From contig JABXYP010000001.1 in the NCBI GenBank assembly GCA_024701455.1, forward strand, positions 438,001 through 502,000: a stretch of 64,000 nucleotides of DNA, given 5' to 3'. The notes beneath the pieces are model-generated. The model ran no database searches, had not been told where the DNA came from, and worked only from the letters and a program-made list of their open reading frames with translations. Each line of letters opens with the position of its first letter. Position 1 is the stretch's first letter. The translations under genes were made by a program, and so were the position numbers. Origin of the DNA: Bacillus sp. A301a_S52 (GTDB taxonomy: Bacteria > Bacillota > Bacilli > Bacillales > Salisediminibacteriaceae). Positions 36,044 through 46,037 of the stretch are shown in pieces.

Positions 36044-37324
36044 ATGAAAACACAAGAATTACAGATGAAACTTCAGGAAACAGCAGGGAAAATTAGCGGC
36101 AACAAATATTTGAAAGCGATTTCTGATGGGCTATTATCCACATTGCCGGCATTGATTATCGGAGCTTTCTCTACATTACTTGCAAGTATGGCTATTGAAA
36201 GTTATCAAGAATTCATAACAAACACAGGCTTAAAAGATATTTTACAACTTCCGTCTATTTATACAATCAATATTATATCGATTTACGCAGCGTTTTTTAT
36301 TGCTTATCGACTATCTGTCTCGTTTAATAAAGATGGTGCACCAGCAGGACTTATTTCACTCATCTCCTTCTTGTTATTGACACCATTTACGTTTATGGAA
36401 GATGAGTCACGGGTTTTACCCTTTCAATTTTTAGGAGCTCAAGGCTTATTCGTTGCCATTATTGTCGGTCTCATTTCCGCGAGATTGTATGTCTTTATTG
36501 TGGATAGAGGAATTACAATCAAAATGCCAGATGGGGTTCCGCCAACGGTATCTAAAACATTCGCAGGGTTAATTCCAGCGATTCTAATTGTTATCTTATT
36601 TACTATTGTCAATGTCATTTTTGCAAATACGAACTTCGGGAGCGCTCATGACTTTATTTATTCCTTTGTTCAAGCACCATTACAAAATCTAGGTGGTGGC
36701 TTCTGGTCGCTCATTATTCTAACCTTAGTTGTTCAAGTGTTATGGTTGCTCGGAATTCATGGAATGTTAGTTATTTTACCGATTTATTATAGTATTTGGA
36801 TGCCGTTAGGAGTAGAAAATTTAGATGCACTAGCAGCAGGTGAAGCACTGCCTAACATCGTCAACACAGGATTTTTCATGACGTTTGTTATCGCAGGTGG
36901 ATCAGGCTTAACCTTATCTTTATGTCTATTAATGGCTTTTTGGGCTAAAAGTAAGCGGTACAAAACATTAGGACGCTTAGCGCTTCCAGGGTCTTTCTTT
37001 GGCATTAATGAACCGTTAATTTTCGGTCTGCCAATCGTGCTGAATCCATATTTTGCCATTCCATTTATTGTTGGGCCATTACTAGGTGCTATTATCCCGT
37101 ATGCTGCTATGTCAGCTGGACTCGTACCATACGTGGCAGGTGCTCATCTGCCTTTAGGAACACCTGTTATCGTCAGTGCCTTTTTGCAAGGTGGGTTTAT
37201 CCTCATTGTCATGCAGCTGATTAATTTTATCATTGCGGGATTAATTTACTTCCCATTCTTCCGTGCAGTAGATAAGAAAGCATATCAAGAAGAACAGCAG
37301 TCACAAAGTGAACTAGGGGCATAA
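36044..37324 (+). CDS. PTS lactose/cellobiose-family IIC permease
   Basis: 426 residues, about ten membrane segments; GINEPLIFGLPIVLNP is the family signature of the sugar site. ATG 36044 follows GAGGTGATC. A terminator follows at once, so no phospho-beta-glucosidase is in this operon; the hydrolase must be elsewhere. Confidence 0.93.
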   Translation: MKTQELQMKLQETAGKISGNKYLKAISDGLLSTLPALIIGAFSTLLASMAIESYQEFITNTGLKDILQLPSIYTINIISIYAAFFIAYRLSVSFNKDGAPAGLISLISFLLLTPFTFMEDESRVLPFQFLGAQGLFVAIIVGLISARLYVFIVDRGITIKMPDGVPPTVSKTFAGLIPAILIVILFTIVNVIFANTNFGSAHDFIYSFVQAPLQNLGGGFWSLIILTLVVQVLWLLGIHGMLVILPIYYSIWMPLGVENLDALAAGEALPNIVNTGFFMTFVIAGGSGLTLSLCLLMAFWAKSKRYKTLGRLALPGSFFGINEPLIFGLPIVLNPYFAIPFIVGPLLGAIIPYAAMSAGLVPYVAGAHLPLGTPVIVSAFLQGGFILIVMQLINFIIAGLIYFPFFRAVDKKAYQEEQQSQSELGA

Positions 37325-37356
37325 AATTAATCTAACCAACAAAATAGTATGGCGTG

Positions 37357-37387
37357 ACCGGTGGGGTTTTATTCCACCGGCTTTTTT
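37357..37387 (+). terminator. Terminator of the PTS operon
   Basis: CCGGTGG pairs with CCACCGG, followed by CTTTTTT. Confidence 0.88.
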
Positions 37388-37759
37388 AATTGTTTTGAAA
37401 ATATCAACTCTAAAATCTATTTATTATATTTCGCATAGTAGAAACAAATCTAGCAAAAATTCAAACACATAAAAGCTAATTATTAATATAAATGGTTATT
37501 ATATGGATTAAAATAGGATTATTAATGTGCTTATAAGAGGACTAACTGCTCATGAAATATAAAGAAAATAGTATTTTAGAATAGTTTTTTATTGTTGAAT
37601 TTAGATAATTACGCTACTATTATATCTATTCTTGTTGTCCTATTAAATATATAGTAAAAGTTGTTAAATACCTTCCATCCTATTCCGAAGTAAGTGTTAA
37701 GTCTTTTTGCGAATAATTTCTAAAACAAAAGGATTATTATTTATTAGGGAGGAAAAGAT
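37388..37759. other. AT-rich gene-free stretch upstream of the chemoreceptor
   Basis: No ORF with a ribosome site and no repeat family member was seen. It must hold the chemoreceptor promoter, but I cannot point to a convincing sigma-A or sigma-D site. Confidence 0.5.
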
Positions 37760-39793
37760 ATGAAATCAATTAAGACTAGATTTATTTTAATTTTCGGCGG
37801 TCTAATTATTTTAACTGTTATGGGATTAACAGGAATCTCTATTTACGAGAGCTCTTCAGCTTTACGTAGCGAAGGACGAATAGCGATTTCTGATGAAGCA
37901 GAAAGCATAACGCGCTATCTTAACGCAAGAATGCAATCAGAACTAACATATTTAAAAGGGATTGTCCAACATCCTATTTTGACTGAGGATGTGCCAAATA
38001 ATGAGAAGGTAGCATATTTTACTGAGCAATTAGAGGCAACCAACTTTAATGGATTATCATTTATCGAAGCTGGCGGAAATGCTCCTATATTTTCCACAGA
38101 GGGGACAGCGGTCAACTTAGCAAATGATGAGGCCTTTGCTACCGCCTTAAATGGGGAAGAAGTGGTCACAGATGTTATTGTTAACGAGAATTCAGGCCAT
38201 GCTTTTTTGGCGTTTGCGGTTCCTGTTTTAGAGGATGGGCAAGTTGTTGGTGTCTTATATGGTGAAAAAGATGCTATTTGGTTATCTGAATTGATTAATG
38301 AGTTTGATTTTGAAGGTCATGAATCTACTAGAGCGTTTATTGCAAATGGCGAGGGGACGTTTCAGGCACACTATGAATTTGAATTTGTTGAAAGTGAATT
38401 GAATGTTTTGGAGATGGGAAATGTTTCCCTTGGCGAAAAAGGAGAAGGATCTTTGGATGAGCTGTCACTCCTCTTTGAAAATCAGATTCAACATGGAGAA
38501 GCAGGATATGGAGAACATACTTTTTCAGGGGACGATGTTCTCGTCGGTTATGCTCCTGTCACAGGGAAAGATTGGATGTTTGCGTTAGAAGTGGATGAAG
38601 CAGATCTTTTATCATCCCTTGTGCGCCTCACGACAATTTTATTGTCTGTATCTGGCTTCTTTTTACTTGTGGCAATAGGCGTTACTTATTTTGTAAGCAA
38701 TGCTATTAGCAGGCCACTGGTGACGGCTACAGGAGAAATTGAACGATTAGCTAACTACGATTTATCAGAAGCCACAGATGATAAGTTAAAAAAGTATGCT
38801 GGTCGACAAGATGAAATTGGAACGATCGTACAGTCATTGACTAACATGAGATCGAACCTCGTCGGGCTAATTCAAATGACAGGTCAGCTTTCAGAGCAAG
38901 TGTCGGCTGCTTCACAACAATTGACAGCGACGAGCCAGCACTCTTCTAATGCGGCAAGTGAAGTGTCTTCTGCAATAGAAGATATTGCCTCAGGTGCGAC
39001 TGATCAAGCTACTGATACAGAAAAAGGGTCGGAACAAGTGCAAGAGTTAGGCACTTTAATGGATAATAATAAATTCCTTGTTACGACTGTAATGGATGCT
39101 ACTGGTCATGTGAGTGAATTGAAAAATGATGGGTTAGAAAGCTTGAGAGACCTTGTGGAAAAAACAGAAGTAAATACGAAGTCCATTAAGGAAATAAAAG
39201 AAATGATTGTGACGACAGATGCCAGCGCTGAGAAAATCGCGTCAGCTAGTCAAATGATTAGAGGTATCTCGGAACAGACCAATTTACTTGCTTTAAATGC
39301 TGCGATTGAAGCAGCGAGAGCAGGGGAAGCGGGTCAAGGATTTGCTGTTGTTGCTAATGAAGTGCGTAAGCTAGCTGAACAGTCGAACGATTTCACTGAA
39401 GAAATTGTCACGATCATTCAAGAATTAACTGAGAAAACGAAAAACTCGGTGAAAACGATGAACTTAGTCGATGAAAATACAAGTTCACAATTATCGAGTT
39501 TAGAAACAACGAATGCTCAGTTTACAGGCATTGACGGAGCAGTTGAAAAAATGAAGCAAGCGATGACCAATATGATGGAATCGGATCACTTAATGCAGGA
39601 TAAAAAAGAAGAAATCATCCATTTAATTAATAATCTATCTGCCATTTCAGAACAAAATGCAGCCAGCACTCAGGAAGCGACAGCATCTGTGCAGGAGCAG
39701 ACAGCCTCTATGGCAGAGATTGCACATTCAAGTGAGGAACTGGCAAATCTTGCAGAAAAAATGCAGGAAAGCATTTCTAAATTTAAATTATAA
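37760..39793 (+). CDS. Methyl-accepting chemotaxis protein with Cache sensor
   Basis: 677 residues. A membrane segment at about 8-28, an extracellular dCache-like sensor to about 285, a second membrane segment ([21 protein letters not shown]), HAMP, and a long signalling domain with the hairpin tip [21 protein letters not shown]. Start follows TTAGGGAGGAAAAG. The sensed compound is unknown; lying behind the sugar PTS it might report a sugar or organic acid (weak inference). Confidence 0.94.
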   Translation: MKSIKTRFILIFGGLIILTVMGLTGISIYESSSALRSEGRIAISDEAESITRYLNARMQSELTYLKGIVQHPILTEDVPNNEKVAYFTEQLEATNFNGLSFIEAGGNAPIFSTEGTAVNLANDEAFATALNGEEVVTDVIVNENSGHAFLAFAVPVLEDGQVVGVLYGEKDAIWLSELINEFDFEGHESTRAFIANGEGTFQAHYEFEFVESELNVLEMGNVSLGEKGEGSLDELSLLFENQIQHGEAGYGEHTFSGDDVLVGYAPVTGKDWMFALEVDEADLLSSLVRLTTILLSVSGFFLLVAIGVTYFVSNAISRPLVTATGEIERLANYDLSEATDDKLKKYAGRQDEIGTIVQSLTNMRSNLVGLIQMTGQLSEQVSAASQQLTATSQHSSNAASEVSSAIEDIASGATDQATDTEKGSEQVQELGTLMDNNKFLVTTVMDATGHVSELKNDGLESLRDLVEKTEVNTKSIKEIKEMIVTTDASAEKIASASQMIRGISEQTNLLALNAAIEAARAGEAGQGFAVVANEVRKLAEQSNDFTEEIVTIIQELTEKTKNSVKTMNLVDENTSSQLSSLETTNAQFTGIDGAVEKMKQAMTNMMESDHLMQDKKEEIIHLINNLSAISEQNAASTQEATASVQEQTASMAEIAHSSEELANLAEKMQESISKFKL

Positions 39794-39838
39794 AAGAGAA
39801 GCGTTATAATAGCTACCTGTGTTTTAAATAACTTATTC

Positions 39839-39868
39839 AAAAACGAAGGCAGTTAGAACCTGCCTTCG
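39839..39868 (-). terminator. Terminator of the Q-rich protein gene
   Basis: CGAAGGCAG pairs with CTGCCTTCG; on the minus strand it is followed by TTTTT. It lies between two convergent genes and may serve both. Confidence 0.75.
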
Positions 39869-39883
39869 CACCCCTGATGTGAG

Positions 39884-40498
39884 TTATTGAAGAGTAGATT
39901 GACTAGAGCTTTGTGAGGTAGACTGCCCATTAGTTTGGGATTGTGATTGCTGACTCTGTTGATTTTGTTGGTTTTGCTGATTCATTTGTTGAGTCAGCTG
40001 ATCTTGGGACTGATTCATCTGGTCAGTAATTTGGCTTAATACGCCAAAAGATTGTAAAGATTGATCCACTCCCTGCAACGTTTGAGAGGCTTGTTGAATG
40101 GATTTCTGAAGTTGTTGAATTGTCTGCTGCTGCTGCTGTTGAGCTTGAGAACTAAACTGTTGTAACTGCTGTGCAAGATCATTAGCCTGTTGTTGCGTTT
40201 GGCTCGTACTCCCGCCTTGTTGCTGTGAAGATTGCAGTTCACTCATTTTAGTTTGAATACTTTTTAGTTGATCTTTAAGTGGTGTTAGCTCTTCAGCAAC
40301 TTCCTTATCGACAGCCTTTTCAATCTTTTTTCTCTCTTCATATTCCATAGCAAATTCCTCCTCATAAGTTGGGTTTTCCTTTGGACGTTGTGAAGATCTT
40401 GCAATAACGGGAGATGGCTTCACCTGTGTCAGTTTTACAATCACCCACGTAATGGCTCCGATCAACACCAGGGTAATAATGAGTTGCGTGACAACCAT
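39884..40498 (-). CDS. Gln/Ser-rich membrane-anchored protein of unknown function
   Basis: 204 residues. One N-terminal membrane helix (VVTQLIITLVLIGAITWVIV), then a charged segment (YEEEFAMEYEERKKIEKAVDK), then a coiled-coil-like tail of about 130 residues made largely of Gln, Ser, Asn and Thr. Start ATG 40498 follows GGGGGATC. The low-complexity tail uses CAA/CAG/AGC-type codons in runs. I recognise no family. Orientation would put the tail in the cytoplasm or outside depending on topology, which I cannot decide. Confidence 0.75.
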   Translation of the reverse strand: MVVTQLIITLVLIGAITWVIVKLTQVKPSPVIARSSQRPKENPTYEEEFAMEYEERKKIEKAVDKEVAEELTPLKDQLKSIQTKMSELQSSQQQGGSTSQTQQQANDLAQQLQQFSSQAQQQQQQTIQQLQKSIQQASQTLQGVDQSLQSFGVLSQITDQMNQSQDQLTQQMNQQNQQNQQSQQSQSQTNGQSTSQSSSQSTLQ

Positions 40499-40604
40499 TG
40501 CTGATCCCCCATTTCTCAGCAAACGCAATTAAGCGTCGCCACAAAAGTTATTATCATGTTTTTTGATAAATTTTATGAGCGAAAAAAGGTGGGAATATTT
40601 TCAG

Positions 40605-40649
40605 AAGGCTATGTCCAGTTGCTGTCAGCAATTCGGATATAGCCTTTTT
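40605..40649 (+). terminator. Long terminator-like hairpin
   Basis: AAGGCTAT..TCC..TTGC pairs with GCAA..GGA..ATAGCCTT, followed by TTTC on the plus strand. No plus-strand gene clearly ends here; it may end read-through or an unseen small RNA. Confidence 0.55.
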
Positions 40650-40808
40650 CAGTTAGACATGTATAACTACCATTTTCAGCTAAAGGAGGAGAGATACACA
40701 CATCATGATTTATTTGTGAGAGTGTGGTTTGTGTTACTGGTCATACTAAATTACGATTAAACGAAGAGACAAAAGATAGTGATAGCTCCAACACTTACTC
40801 ATGGAAGG

Positions 40809-42002
40809 TTAAATGAAGGGTATAAGTAAGCCACCGAAAGCTCCAGCTAGGACGACGATCCACGCTGGTAATTTCCAATACGCAAGCATAGAGAAAAGTA
40901 ACGCTGCAAAAGCGAAATCATAAGCAGTCACAATCGTACTCGTCCAAATGGGATCATAGAAAGCAGAAATCAAAATGCCAACAACAGCGGCATTTACCCC
41001 CATTAAGGCAGCTTTCATGTGAGGGTTTTTCCTCAGCTCATTCCAAAAAGGGAGTGCCCCGATAATAAGTAAAAAAGCCGGCAAAAAAATAGCAGCAGTT
41101 GCCAATAAGCCCCCTTGCCACCCGGCAATAACCGTTCCGAGATAAGTGGCGAAAGTGAAAAGAGGCCCTGGAACAGCTTGAGCAGCGCCATACCCAGTTA
41201 AAAATTGCTCTTCGCTAAGCCAGCCTGTCGGAACAAATTCTCTTTCGAGTAATGGCAACACAACATGACCTCCGCCAAAGACAAGCGAACCGGAGCGATA
41301 AAAGCTATCTACGATTGCTATCCAGTTATAAGAGGTAACCTCTCTCAGTATTGGAAGAACAAATAAGAGCACAAAAAATAACGTTAAACAGATAATACCT
41401 AGTCGTTTCGATAATGGAAAAACACTTTCATCTCTGGTGGAGTCAGTAACACTCTGACGGTAAAGGATATAGCCGAGCATTCCTGCAATTAAGATTACTG
41501 CGACTTGTGTATAAGCAGTTTGCCACAATACGGTCAGTATAACCGCAAGTAAGGCAATGGTTTTTCTTGTAGTATCAGGAGATAAGTTTTTTGCCATACC
41601 TATAATGGCATGAGCAACAACCGCTACAGCGACTAATTTAAGCCCATTAATCCAGCCTGTATCATTCAAGCCATATGTTTGTAAAAAAAGGGCGAATACC
41701 ATTAGAGCTAAAACAGATGGCAATGTAAACCCGATAAATGAGATGATGGCCCCGAGAATGCCACCACGAAATAGACCAATTCCGATGCCTACTTGGCTGC
41801 TGGCTGGGCCAGGGAGGAATTGGCACAATGCGACGAGGTCAGCATAATTCTGCTCATTGAGCCATTTTCGTCGACGGACGTATTCATCGTGGAAGTAGCC
41901 CAAATGAGCGATTGGGCCGCCAAATGACGTAAAACCAAGACGTGATGAGACTAAAAAGATTTCCCATAAGGTTTTAAATGTGTAGTGAGAGCTGTTAGCC
42001 AT
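40809..42002 (-). CDS. chrA: Chromate transporter family protein (ChrA, two-domain)
   Basis: 397 residues, two homologous CHR domains with about ten membrane segments. Family motifs FTSFGGPIAHLGYFHDEYV, LCQFLPGPASSQ and in the second half GGGHVVLPLLEREFV, GYGAAQAVPGPLFTFATYLG. The family effluxes chromate with protons; the natural substrate is often unproven. Start follows AGAAGGTG. Confidence 0.93.
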   Translation of the reverse strand: MANSSHYTFKTLWEIFLVSSRLGFTSFGGPIAHLGYFHDEYVRRRKWLNEQNYADLVALCQFLPGPASSQVGIGIGLFRGGILGAIISFIGFTLPSVLALMVFALFLQTYGLNDTGWINGLKLVAVAVVAHAIIGMAKNLSPDTTRKTIALLAVILTVLWQTAYTQVAVILIAGMLGYILYRQSVTDSTRDESVFPLSKRLGIICLTLFFVLLFVLPILREVTSYNWIAIVDSFYRSGSLVFGGGHVVLPLLEREFVPTGWLSEEQFLTGYGAAQAVPGPLFTFATYLGTVIAGWQGGLLATAAIFLPAFLLIIGALPFWNELRKNPHMKAALMGVNAAVVGILISAFYDPIWTSTIVTAYDFAFAALLFSMLAYWKLPAWIVVLAGAFGGLLIPFI

Positions 42003-42093
42003 TTTTTCACCTTCTGTTCATGTTTTATATCTTTGGTGATAATAGCAAAATAACCTCTATTACTCAATGCACAAAGGAACTTTTTAATAAAAT

Positions 42094-42118
42094 CTTTACA
42101 CTGCCAAACAGTGTGAAG
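42094..42118 (-). promoter_or_regulatory. Inverted repeat upstream of chrA
   Basis: CTTTACACTG and CAGTGTGAAG form a 10-bp imperfect dyad around CCAAA, about 90 bases before the chrA start. It could be an operator or, on the minus strand where ATTTTATT follows, a second terminator for the lipoprotein gene. Confidence 0.4.
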
Positions 42119-42146
42119 TCCTGTATAGAGGGTGCTGTGAGACCAT

Positions 42147-42173
42147 AAAAAAAGCTGCCAATTTGGCAGCTTT
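42147..42173 (-). terminator. Terminator of lipoprotein gene 42177-42689
   Basis: AAAGCTGCCA pairs perfectly with TGGCAGCTTT around ATT; on the minus strand a run of T follows. Confidence 0.88.
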
Positions 42174-42176
42174 AAG

Positions 42177-42689
42177 TTAATCTTCTTCAACTTCTATATT
42201 AAACTCTTCGTCTAATTCTTCCCATCTTTCATGGTATTTTTCTTCTTCAATACCAGCTCTAGTAAAGCTTTGATAGTAGTCGTTCCATTTTTGATCAGCA
42301 GTATCAAAATCATCTGCAAAGTAAGCAGCCATAGATTCTTCAAGAGACACTAATCCTTCTGTGCGATGTTTATTAGCACTTAATAGCATATCATGGACTT
42401 CTTGCGTTTCGTCGTGTTTAATGTCAATATCATCTAGTGTGGCAATAATGTCGGCATGCTGTTCTTGAAGCTCATGGATGGCGGCCATTTCATCTTCTTC
42501 ACTGATGATGTCTGCGAGCTCATAATCAGCTAAATTATTAGCAAACTCCATGATTTGTTCATCATAATGGACTATATAATGGTCATTCCAGTAACCTACA
42601 AGTTCCTCAGTTACGGAACTGCATGCTGTTGCGAAAATAGCTAGACAACCTAGTGTCATCATTAAAATTACTTTTTTTGTGTTTGTCAT
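42177..42689 (-). CDS. Small lipoprotein, paralogue of the one at 42999
   Basis: 170 residues. Lipoprotein signal ending FATAC (Cys23), then an acidic, wholly helical domain (DEEFNIEVEED at the end). ATG 42689 follows AAAGGGG. It shares the N-terminal MNxTKK start, Cys position, length, helical pattern and acidic C-terminus (EEFNIEVEED versus DKYNFEIIE) with the next lipoprotein gene, so they look like diverged duplicates. Function unknown; surface-exposed. Confidence 0.82.
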   Translation of the reverse strand: MTNTKKVILMMTLGCLAIFATACSSVTEELVGYWNDHYIVHYDEQIMEFANNLADYELADIISEEDEMAAIHELQEQHADIIATLDDIDIKHDETQEVHDMLLSANKHRTEGLVSLEESMAAYFADDFDTADQKWNDYYQSFTRAGIEEEKYHERWEELDEEFNIEVEED

Positions 42690-42793
42690 TTCTATAACCC
42701 CTTTTTTAATAAACTGACTCAATTTATGAATATAATAATACATTGATTTTTTGCTATAGGCAGACGCTTTCCCTAGGACTTCTCTTCAGCCAC

Positions 42794-42850
42794 TTTTTAT
42801 CACAGATAATCGTCTGTAAAATCCCTTACTGATTGAAGGCTTGTCCTATC
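42794..42850 (+). repeat. Dispersed repeat, short form (copy F)
   Basis: CTTTTTATCACAGATAATCG, CTGTAAAATCCC and ACTGATTGAAGGCTTGTC correspond to the family consensus. Confidence 0.78.
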
Positions 42851-42998
42851 ATCCATATATAAATGAAAAGGAATTGATATTAGTCGTTTTATTGCCCATG
42901 GACGTCGTTGTGAAACTGATTCAAGTTAAATTATTTAGCATAAACAGCATGCTCTCAGAAGGAATGAAAGTTGTACTTTCGTTACTTTTAAGGTGTTG

Positions 42999-43502
42999 TT
43001 ACTCTATAATTTCAAAATTATACTTATCCCCTAAGTCATCTAACATGTTATTGTAATCATCTATCTCTTCGTAAGACTCCTCCAAACTTACAGTTGCTTC
43101 ATCAAATAACCGATTATATTCTTCTTCATCACCTTCCAATAAATAGCTTAAAGCTTCTTGATATTTGGTGTACGCTATCAACTCTTTTTCCACTGAACTA
43201 ATTAAAATAGTATGAAGTTCAACGGCTTCGTCAAAATCTAATGAGACACTCTCAACGAAATCCAATTGCTTTTGTAACTCTGGGATGACTTTGTCATACA
43301 TCTCGTATAACTCTTCATCAGCACCAGTAAAATAGGAGATGGTAACTAGGTCAGCTTCAATACCTTTCCACATATCGTTGTATGTTTGTAATTCATCATT
43401 CGTATAGTCAATTAATTCATTTACACCAGAATTGCAGGCACTAGTTATGACACCTAATATCATAATAAAGGTTATTATAATTATCTTTTTTGTTCTGTTC
43501 AT
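42999..43502 (-). CDS. Small lipoprotein, paralogue of the one at 42177
   Basis: 167 residues. Lipobox VITSAC (Cys23), then an acidic helical domain. ATG 43502 follows AAAAGGGAG. Same strand and same design as its neighbour; the two are separated by 310 bp that hold a dispersed repeat, so they are probably transcribed separately. I cannot name the family with confidence. Confidence 0.82.
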   Translation of the reverse strand: MNRTKKIIIITFIMILGVITSACNSGVNELIDYTNDELQTYNDMWKGIEADLVTISYFTGADEELYEMYDKVIPELQKQLDFVESVSLDFDEAVELHTILISSVEKELIAYTKYQEALSYLLEGDEEEYNRLFDEATVSLEESYEEIDDYNNMLDDLGDKYNFEIIE

Positions 43503-43909
43503 TCCATTACTCCCTTTTATTTTGAAAATATACACAATGGCAAGCGGCATTGTAACTGATAGAAATAACACATTTATTCGACAATTAAATCAAACAAACA
43601 ATATCCTAACAAATTTATTACTAAGAAGTTGTCGTTTTTTGTCACAATTTTAATTTAGTTGTAAAAATGATTCTAACGGCTTAATCTACTGCATGATTAT
43701 AGGTCTTAGGAATTGTTTATTTTGATTGAACATCGTTCTAGAAAAAGTGAATCGTTGATACTTGTAGAATATTAGGAAGGTCTAAAGGACTATTTTGTGT
43801 AGTCTTGGCATAGAGAACATCCAAACACTCAAAAAAATGGTAAACTGAGTAAGTTGTCGACAGGTTATATTCATGTCAAACGAATTTTAGAGACTATTTA
43901 GGGGGAAAT
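43503..43909. other. Divergent intergenic region without further genes
   Basis: Contains the promoters of two divergent lipoprotein genes. AT-rich; no repeat copy and no convincing small ORF was found. Confidence 0.5.
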
Positions 43910-45220
43910 ATGAAAAAATTATTTTTAGGTGGTTGTTTATTTGTTAGTCTTTTTACAGTTGCGGCTTGTCAGTCCGAACCTACTGCTGACGAGGTGTTTA
44001 AAACTGCAAGTGATGTACACTCAGGAACGGACTCTATGGATGTGTCATTTGAGATAGAAGTGGATGACATAACAAGTAGCTGGATGATGAGTCTAGATTA
44101 CAAAAATAAGACGTTTTATTTAGTGACTGATGATGAGTATGCAGAGTTATATCAAGAGGATGATAATATAGGCATTATTATAAATGGTTCAGTGATGAAT
44201 CCTGAAGCAACAAGTGCCGATAGTTACAAAGCTGTGATGACGAACTTTATAGAACATCATGAAAATCCTATGAGACGGTTAAAAGAGTTTGATGCGGAGA
44301 TTGAAGAAAAATTTGAACTGGAAGTGACAGACGAGACTTACCTTCTTACGTATATCGGGGACGAAAAGGCCCAGCAATTGTATGCAGAAGGGTTAGCAGA
44401 AGAAATCCGAGAACAAGATCTAAATGCACCAGAATTCACAGATGTTTCTGCAAATAAGATAGAACTTACCATTACGATAGATAAAGAGACCGATAGAATT
44501 CAAGAAATTCAAGAGGTGTTAGACTATACTGTCACATCACAAGATATGACGACGGATGTAGTAGGTGAAAATACGTATACGTATTCTAATCATAATGATA
44601 CGGAGATTGAAAAACCTGCTTTATTAGATACGTTAGTTAGTGAAGAAAAACAAGCCCTATATGAAGAAGAAGCCGCTGACTATTTAGAAGCACTCATTGA
44701 AGCAACTGTTTTTCAAAATGCAGAAGATTTTAGTGAAAAAGCAGCAGGATCACAATCTCCTGAGGATAAACAACGAGAAGGGGACCAACAAAAAGAAAGC
44801 TTCAAAGAATTTTATCGATTAAACACAGATGCAAATATGGGAGAATTGGTTTCCAGTGAATCTATCGATGCTTTAACAGATGCGTTTATGGAGGCACTTT
44901 CACAAACATCCTACGAGGTCGTCGACTCCCAATTGACGTCAAATCAGCAAATTGTTGTGACATTATCAATCGAGGGGCTCCAAGATTGGGCTGTCCAATC
45001 TGTTGCTGAACAACAATTGATTGAGGAAGTCGAAGCAGGTGACGTGGATCAAGAGGACATTTTTGAAAGAAACGTTGAAATTTTAATTGATGTATATGGG
45101 GACATGCATATATATGGCGCAGACCCTGTTGAAGTAGATGTGACAGTAAGTCGCTTAGAAGATGGCACGTATATGGTCTTTATTCAAGATGAGTATTTAA
45201 TCGGAGGATTTGTTCAATAA
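43910..45220 (+). CDS. Large lipoprotein of the DUF6612/DUF5105-like type
   Basis: 436 residues. Lipobox TVAAC (Cys20). The first part (about 25-240) has the strand-rich LolA-like pattern seen in DUF6612 lipoproteins (VTSQDMTTDVVGENTYTYSNH), and the part after about 290 resembles DUF5105 (YRLNTDANMGELVSSE). Family names are my best guess from pattern. Start follows TAGGGGGAAAT; a strong terminator ends the gene. It is monocistronic. Confidence 0.75.
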   Translation: MKKLFLGGCLFVSLFTVAACQSEPTADEVFKTASDVHSGTDSMDVSFEIEVDDITSSWMMSLDYKNKTFYLVTDDEYAELYQEDDNIGIIINGSVMNPEATSADSYKAVMTNFIEHHENPMRRLKEFDAEIEEKFELEVTDETYLLTYIGDEKAQQLYAEGLAEEIREQDLNAPEFTDVSANKIELTITIDKETDRIQEIQEVLDYTVTSQDMTTDVVGENTYTYSNHNDTEIEKPALLDTLVSEEKQALYEEEAADYLEALIEATVFQNAEDFSEKAAGSQSPEDKQREGDQQKESFKEFYRLNTDANMGELVSSESIDALTDAFMEALSQTSYEVVDSQLTSNQQIVVTLSIEGLQDWAVQSVAEQQLIEEVEAGDVDQEDIFERNVEILIDVYGDMHIYGADPVEVDVTVSRLEDGTYMVFIQDEYLIGGFVQ

Positions 45221-45235
45221 AGGGACAATAAAGAT

Positions 45236-45272
45236 AACAAGACAACTCGTTAGAACGAGCTGTCTTGTTTTA
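45236..45272 (+). terminator. Terminator of the large lipoprotein gene
   Basis: AACAAGACAACTCGTT pairs with AACGAGCTGTCTTGTT (one mismatch), followed by TT. Confidence 0.87.
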
Positions 45273-45284
45273 ATATGTGCTGAA

Positions 45285-45395
45285 TTAAAGATCTTTAAGC
45301 AATTTTTGAAGCTGTTCAGGTGTCGCCATCCCATTCACTTGTAATGTGCCTTCTGGTGAAAAAGAGATTTCAAGTTGGACATTTGTTCGTGGTTA
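45285..45395 (-). pseudogene. C-terminal fragment of an unknown protein
   Basis: The minus strand reads VQLEISFSPEGTLQVNGMA followed by TPEQLQKLLKDL and a stop, a normal-looking protein end, but the frame is closed upstream within about 36 codons and has no start with a ribosome site. Probably a gene remnant; family not recognised. Confidence 0.4.
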
Positions 45396-45518
45396 TTTTA
45401 CTGGGGTAGAAAGCGATAAAATAATCTAGTTAGAGGAATTGCTTGGAAAGAAGAGTATGCTATCATTAATATACGGTTAAAGAGTCATATCATAAAACCT
45501 TAGGAAGGAAGGGATACG

Positions 45519-45956
45519 ATGCTTAATGAAAGTGTGATTGAGATGACAACGCGTCAAGATATTATTAAAACGTTTCCGATTATGAAACAATTACGCACTC
45601 ATCTTAATAAGGACACCTTTGTGACGCTCGTAGAGGAAGCGATGGCAGATGATCAGTACCGGTTGATCGCTTTATTTGATGACGATAAAATGGTTGCCGT
45701 TGCAGGATTTAAACCAATGATAACACTATACTATGGTCGATTTGTTTGGGTTTGTGACCTTGTTACAGATAGTGCGAGCCGATCTAACGGTTACGGAGAA
45801 AAACTGTTGACGTACGTAGAGGAATGGGGAAGAGACCATAACTACGAAAAAGTGGCGCTATCTTCAGGTTTGCAACGAACAAATGCTCATCGGTTTTATG
45901 AGAAAAAAATGGCTTACGATAAAGCTAGCTATGTGTTTAAAAAGGAACTGAAATAA
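45519..45956 (+). CDS. GNAT-family N-acetyltransferase
   Basis: 145 residues; acetyl-CoA-binding motif region VCDLVTDSASRSNGYGEKLL and the C-terminal TNAHRFYEKKMAYDKAS are typical. Start follows AGGAAGGAAGGG. Substrate unknown. It is convergent with hisS and shares its terminator hairpin. Confidence 0.88.
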   Translation: MLNESVIEMTTRQDIIKTFPIMKQLRTHLNKDTFVTLVEEAMADDQYRLIALFDDDKMVAVAGFKPMITLYYGRFVWVCDLVTDSASRSNGYGEKLLTYVEEWGRDHNYEKVALSSGLQRTNAHRFYEKKMAYDKASYVFKKELK

Positions 45957-45973
45957 TAAAACGATTAACATAC

Positions 45974-46014
45974 AGAAAAAGCAGCTCATGGATGACTGAT
46001 CTCGTGAGCTGCTT
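45974..46014 (-). terminator. Terminator between GNAT gene and hisS (bidirectional)
   Basis: AAGCAGCTCATG pairs with CGTGAGCTGCTT; the T-run follows on the minus strand, so it best serves hisS. Confidence 0.8.
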
Positions 46015-46037
46015 ATAGACATTGTATTAAGGATAAT

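Noticed and set aside
40563..40760. 65-codon plus-strand ORF
   Set aside because: It starts at TTG without a ribosome site and contains a strong terminator hairpin.
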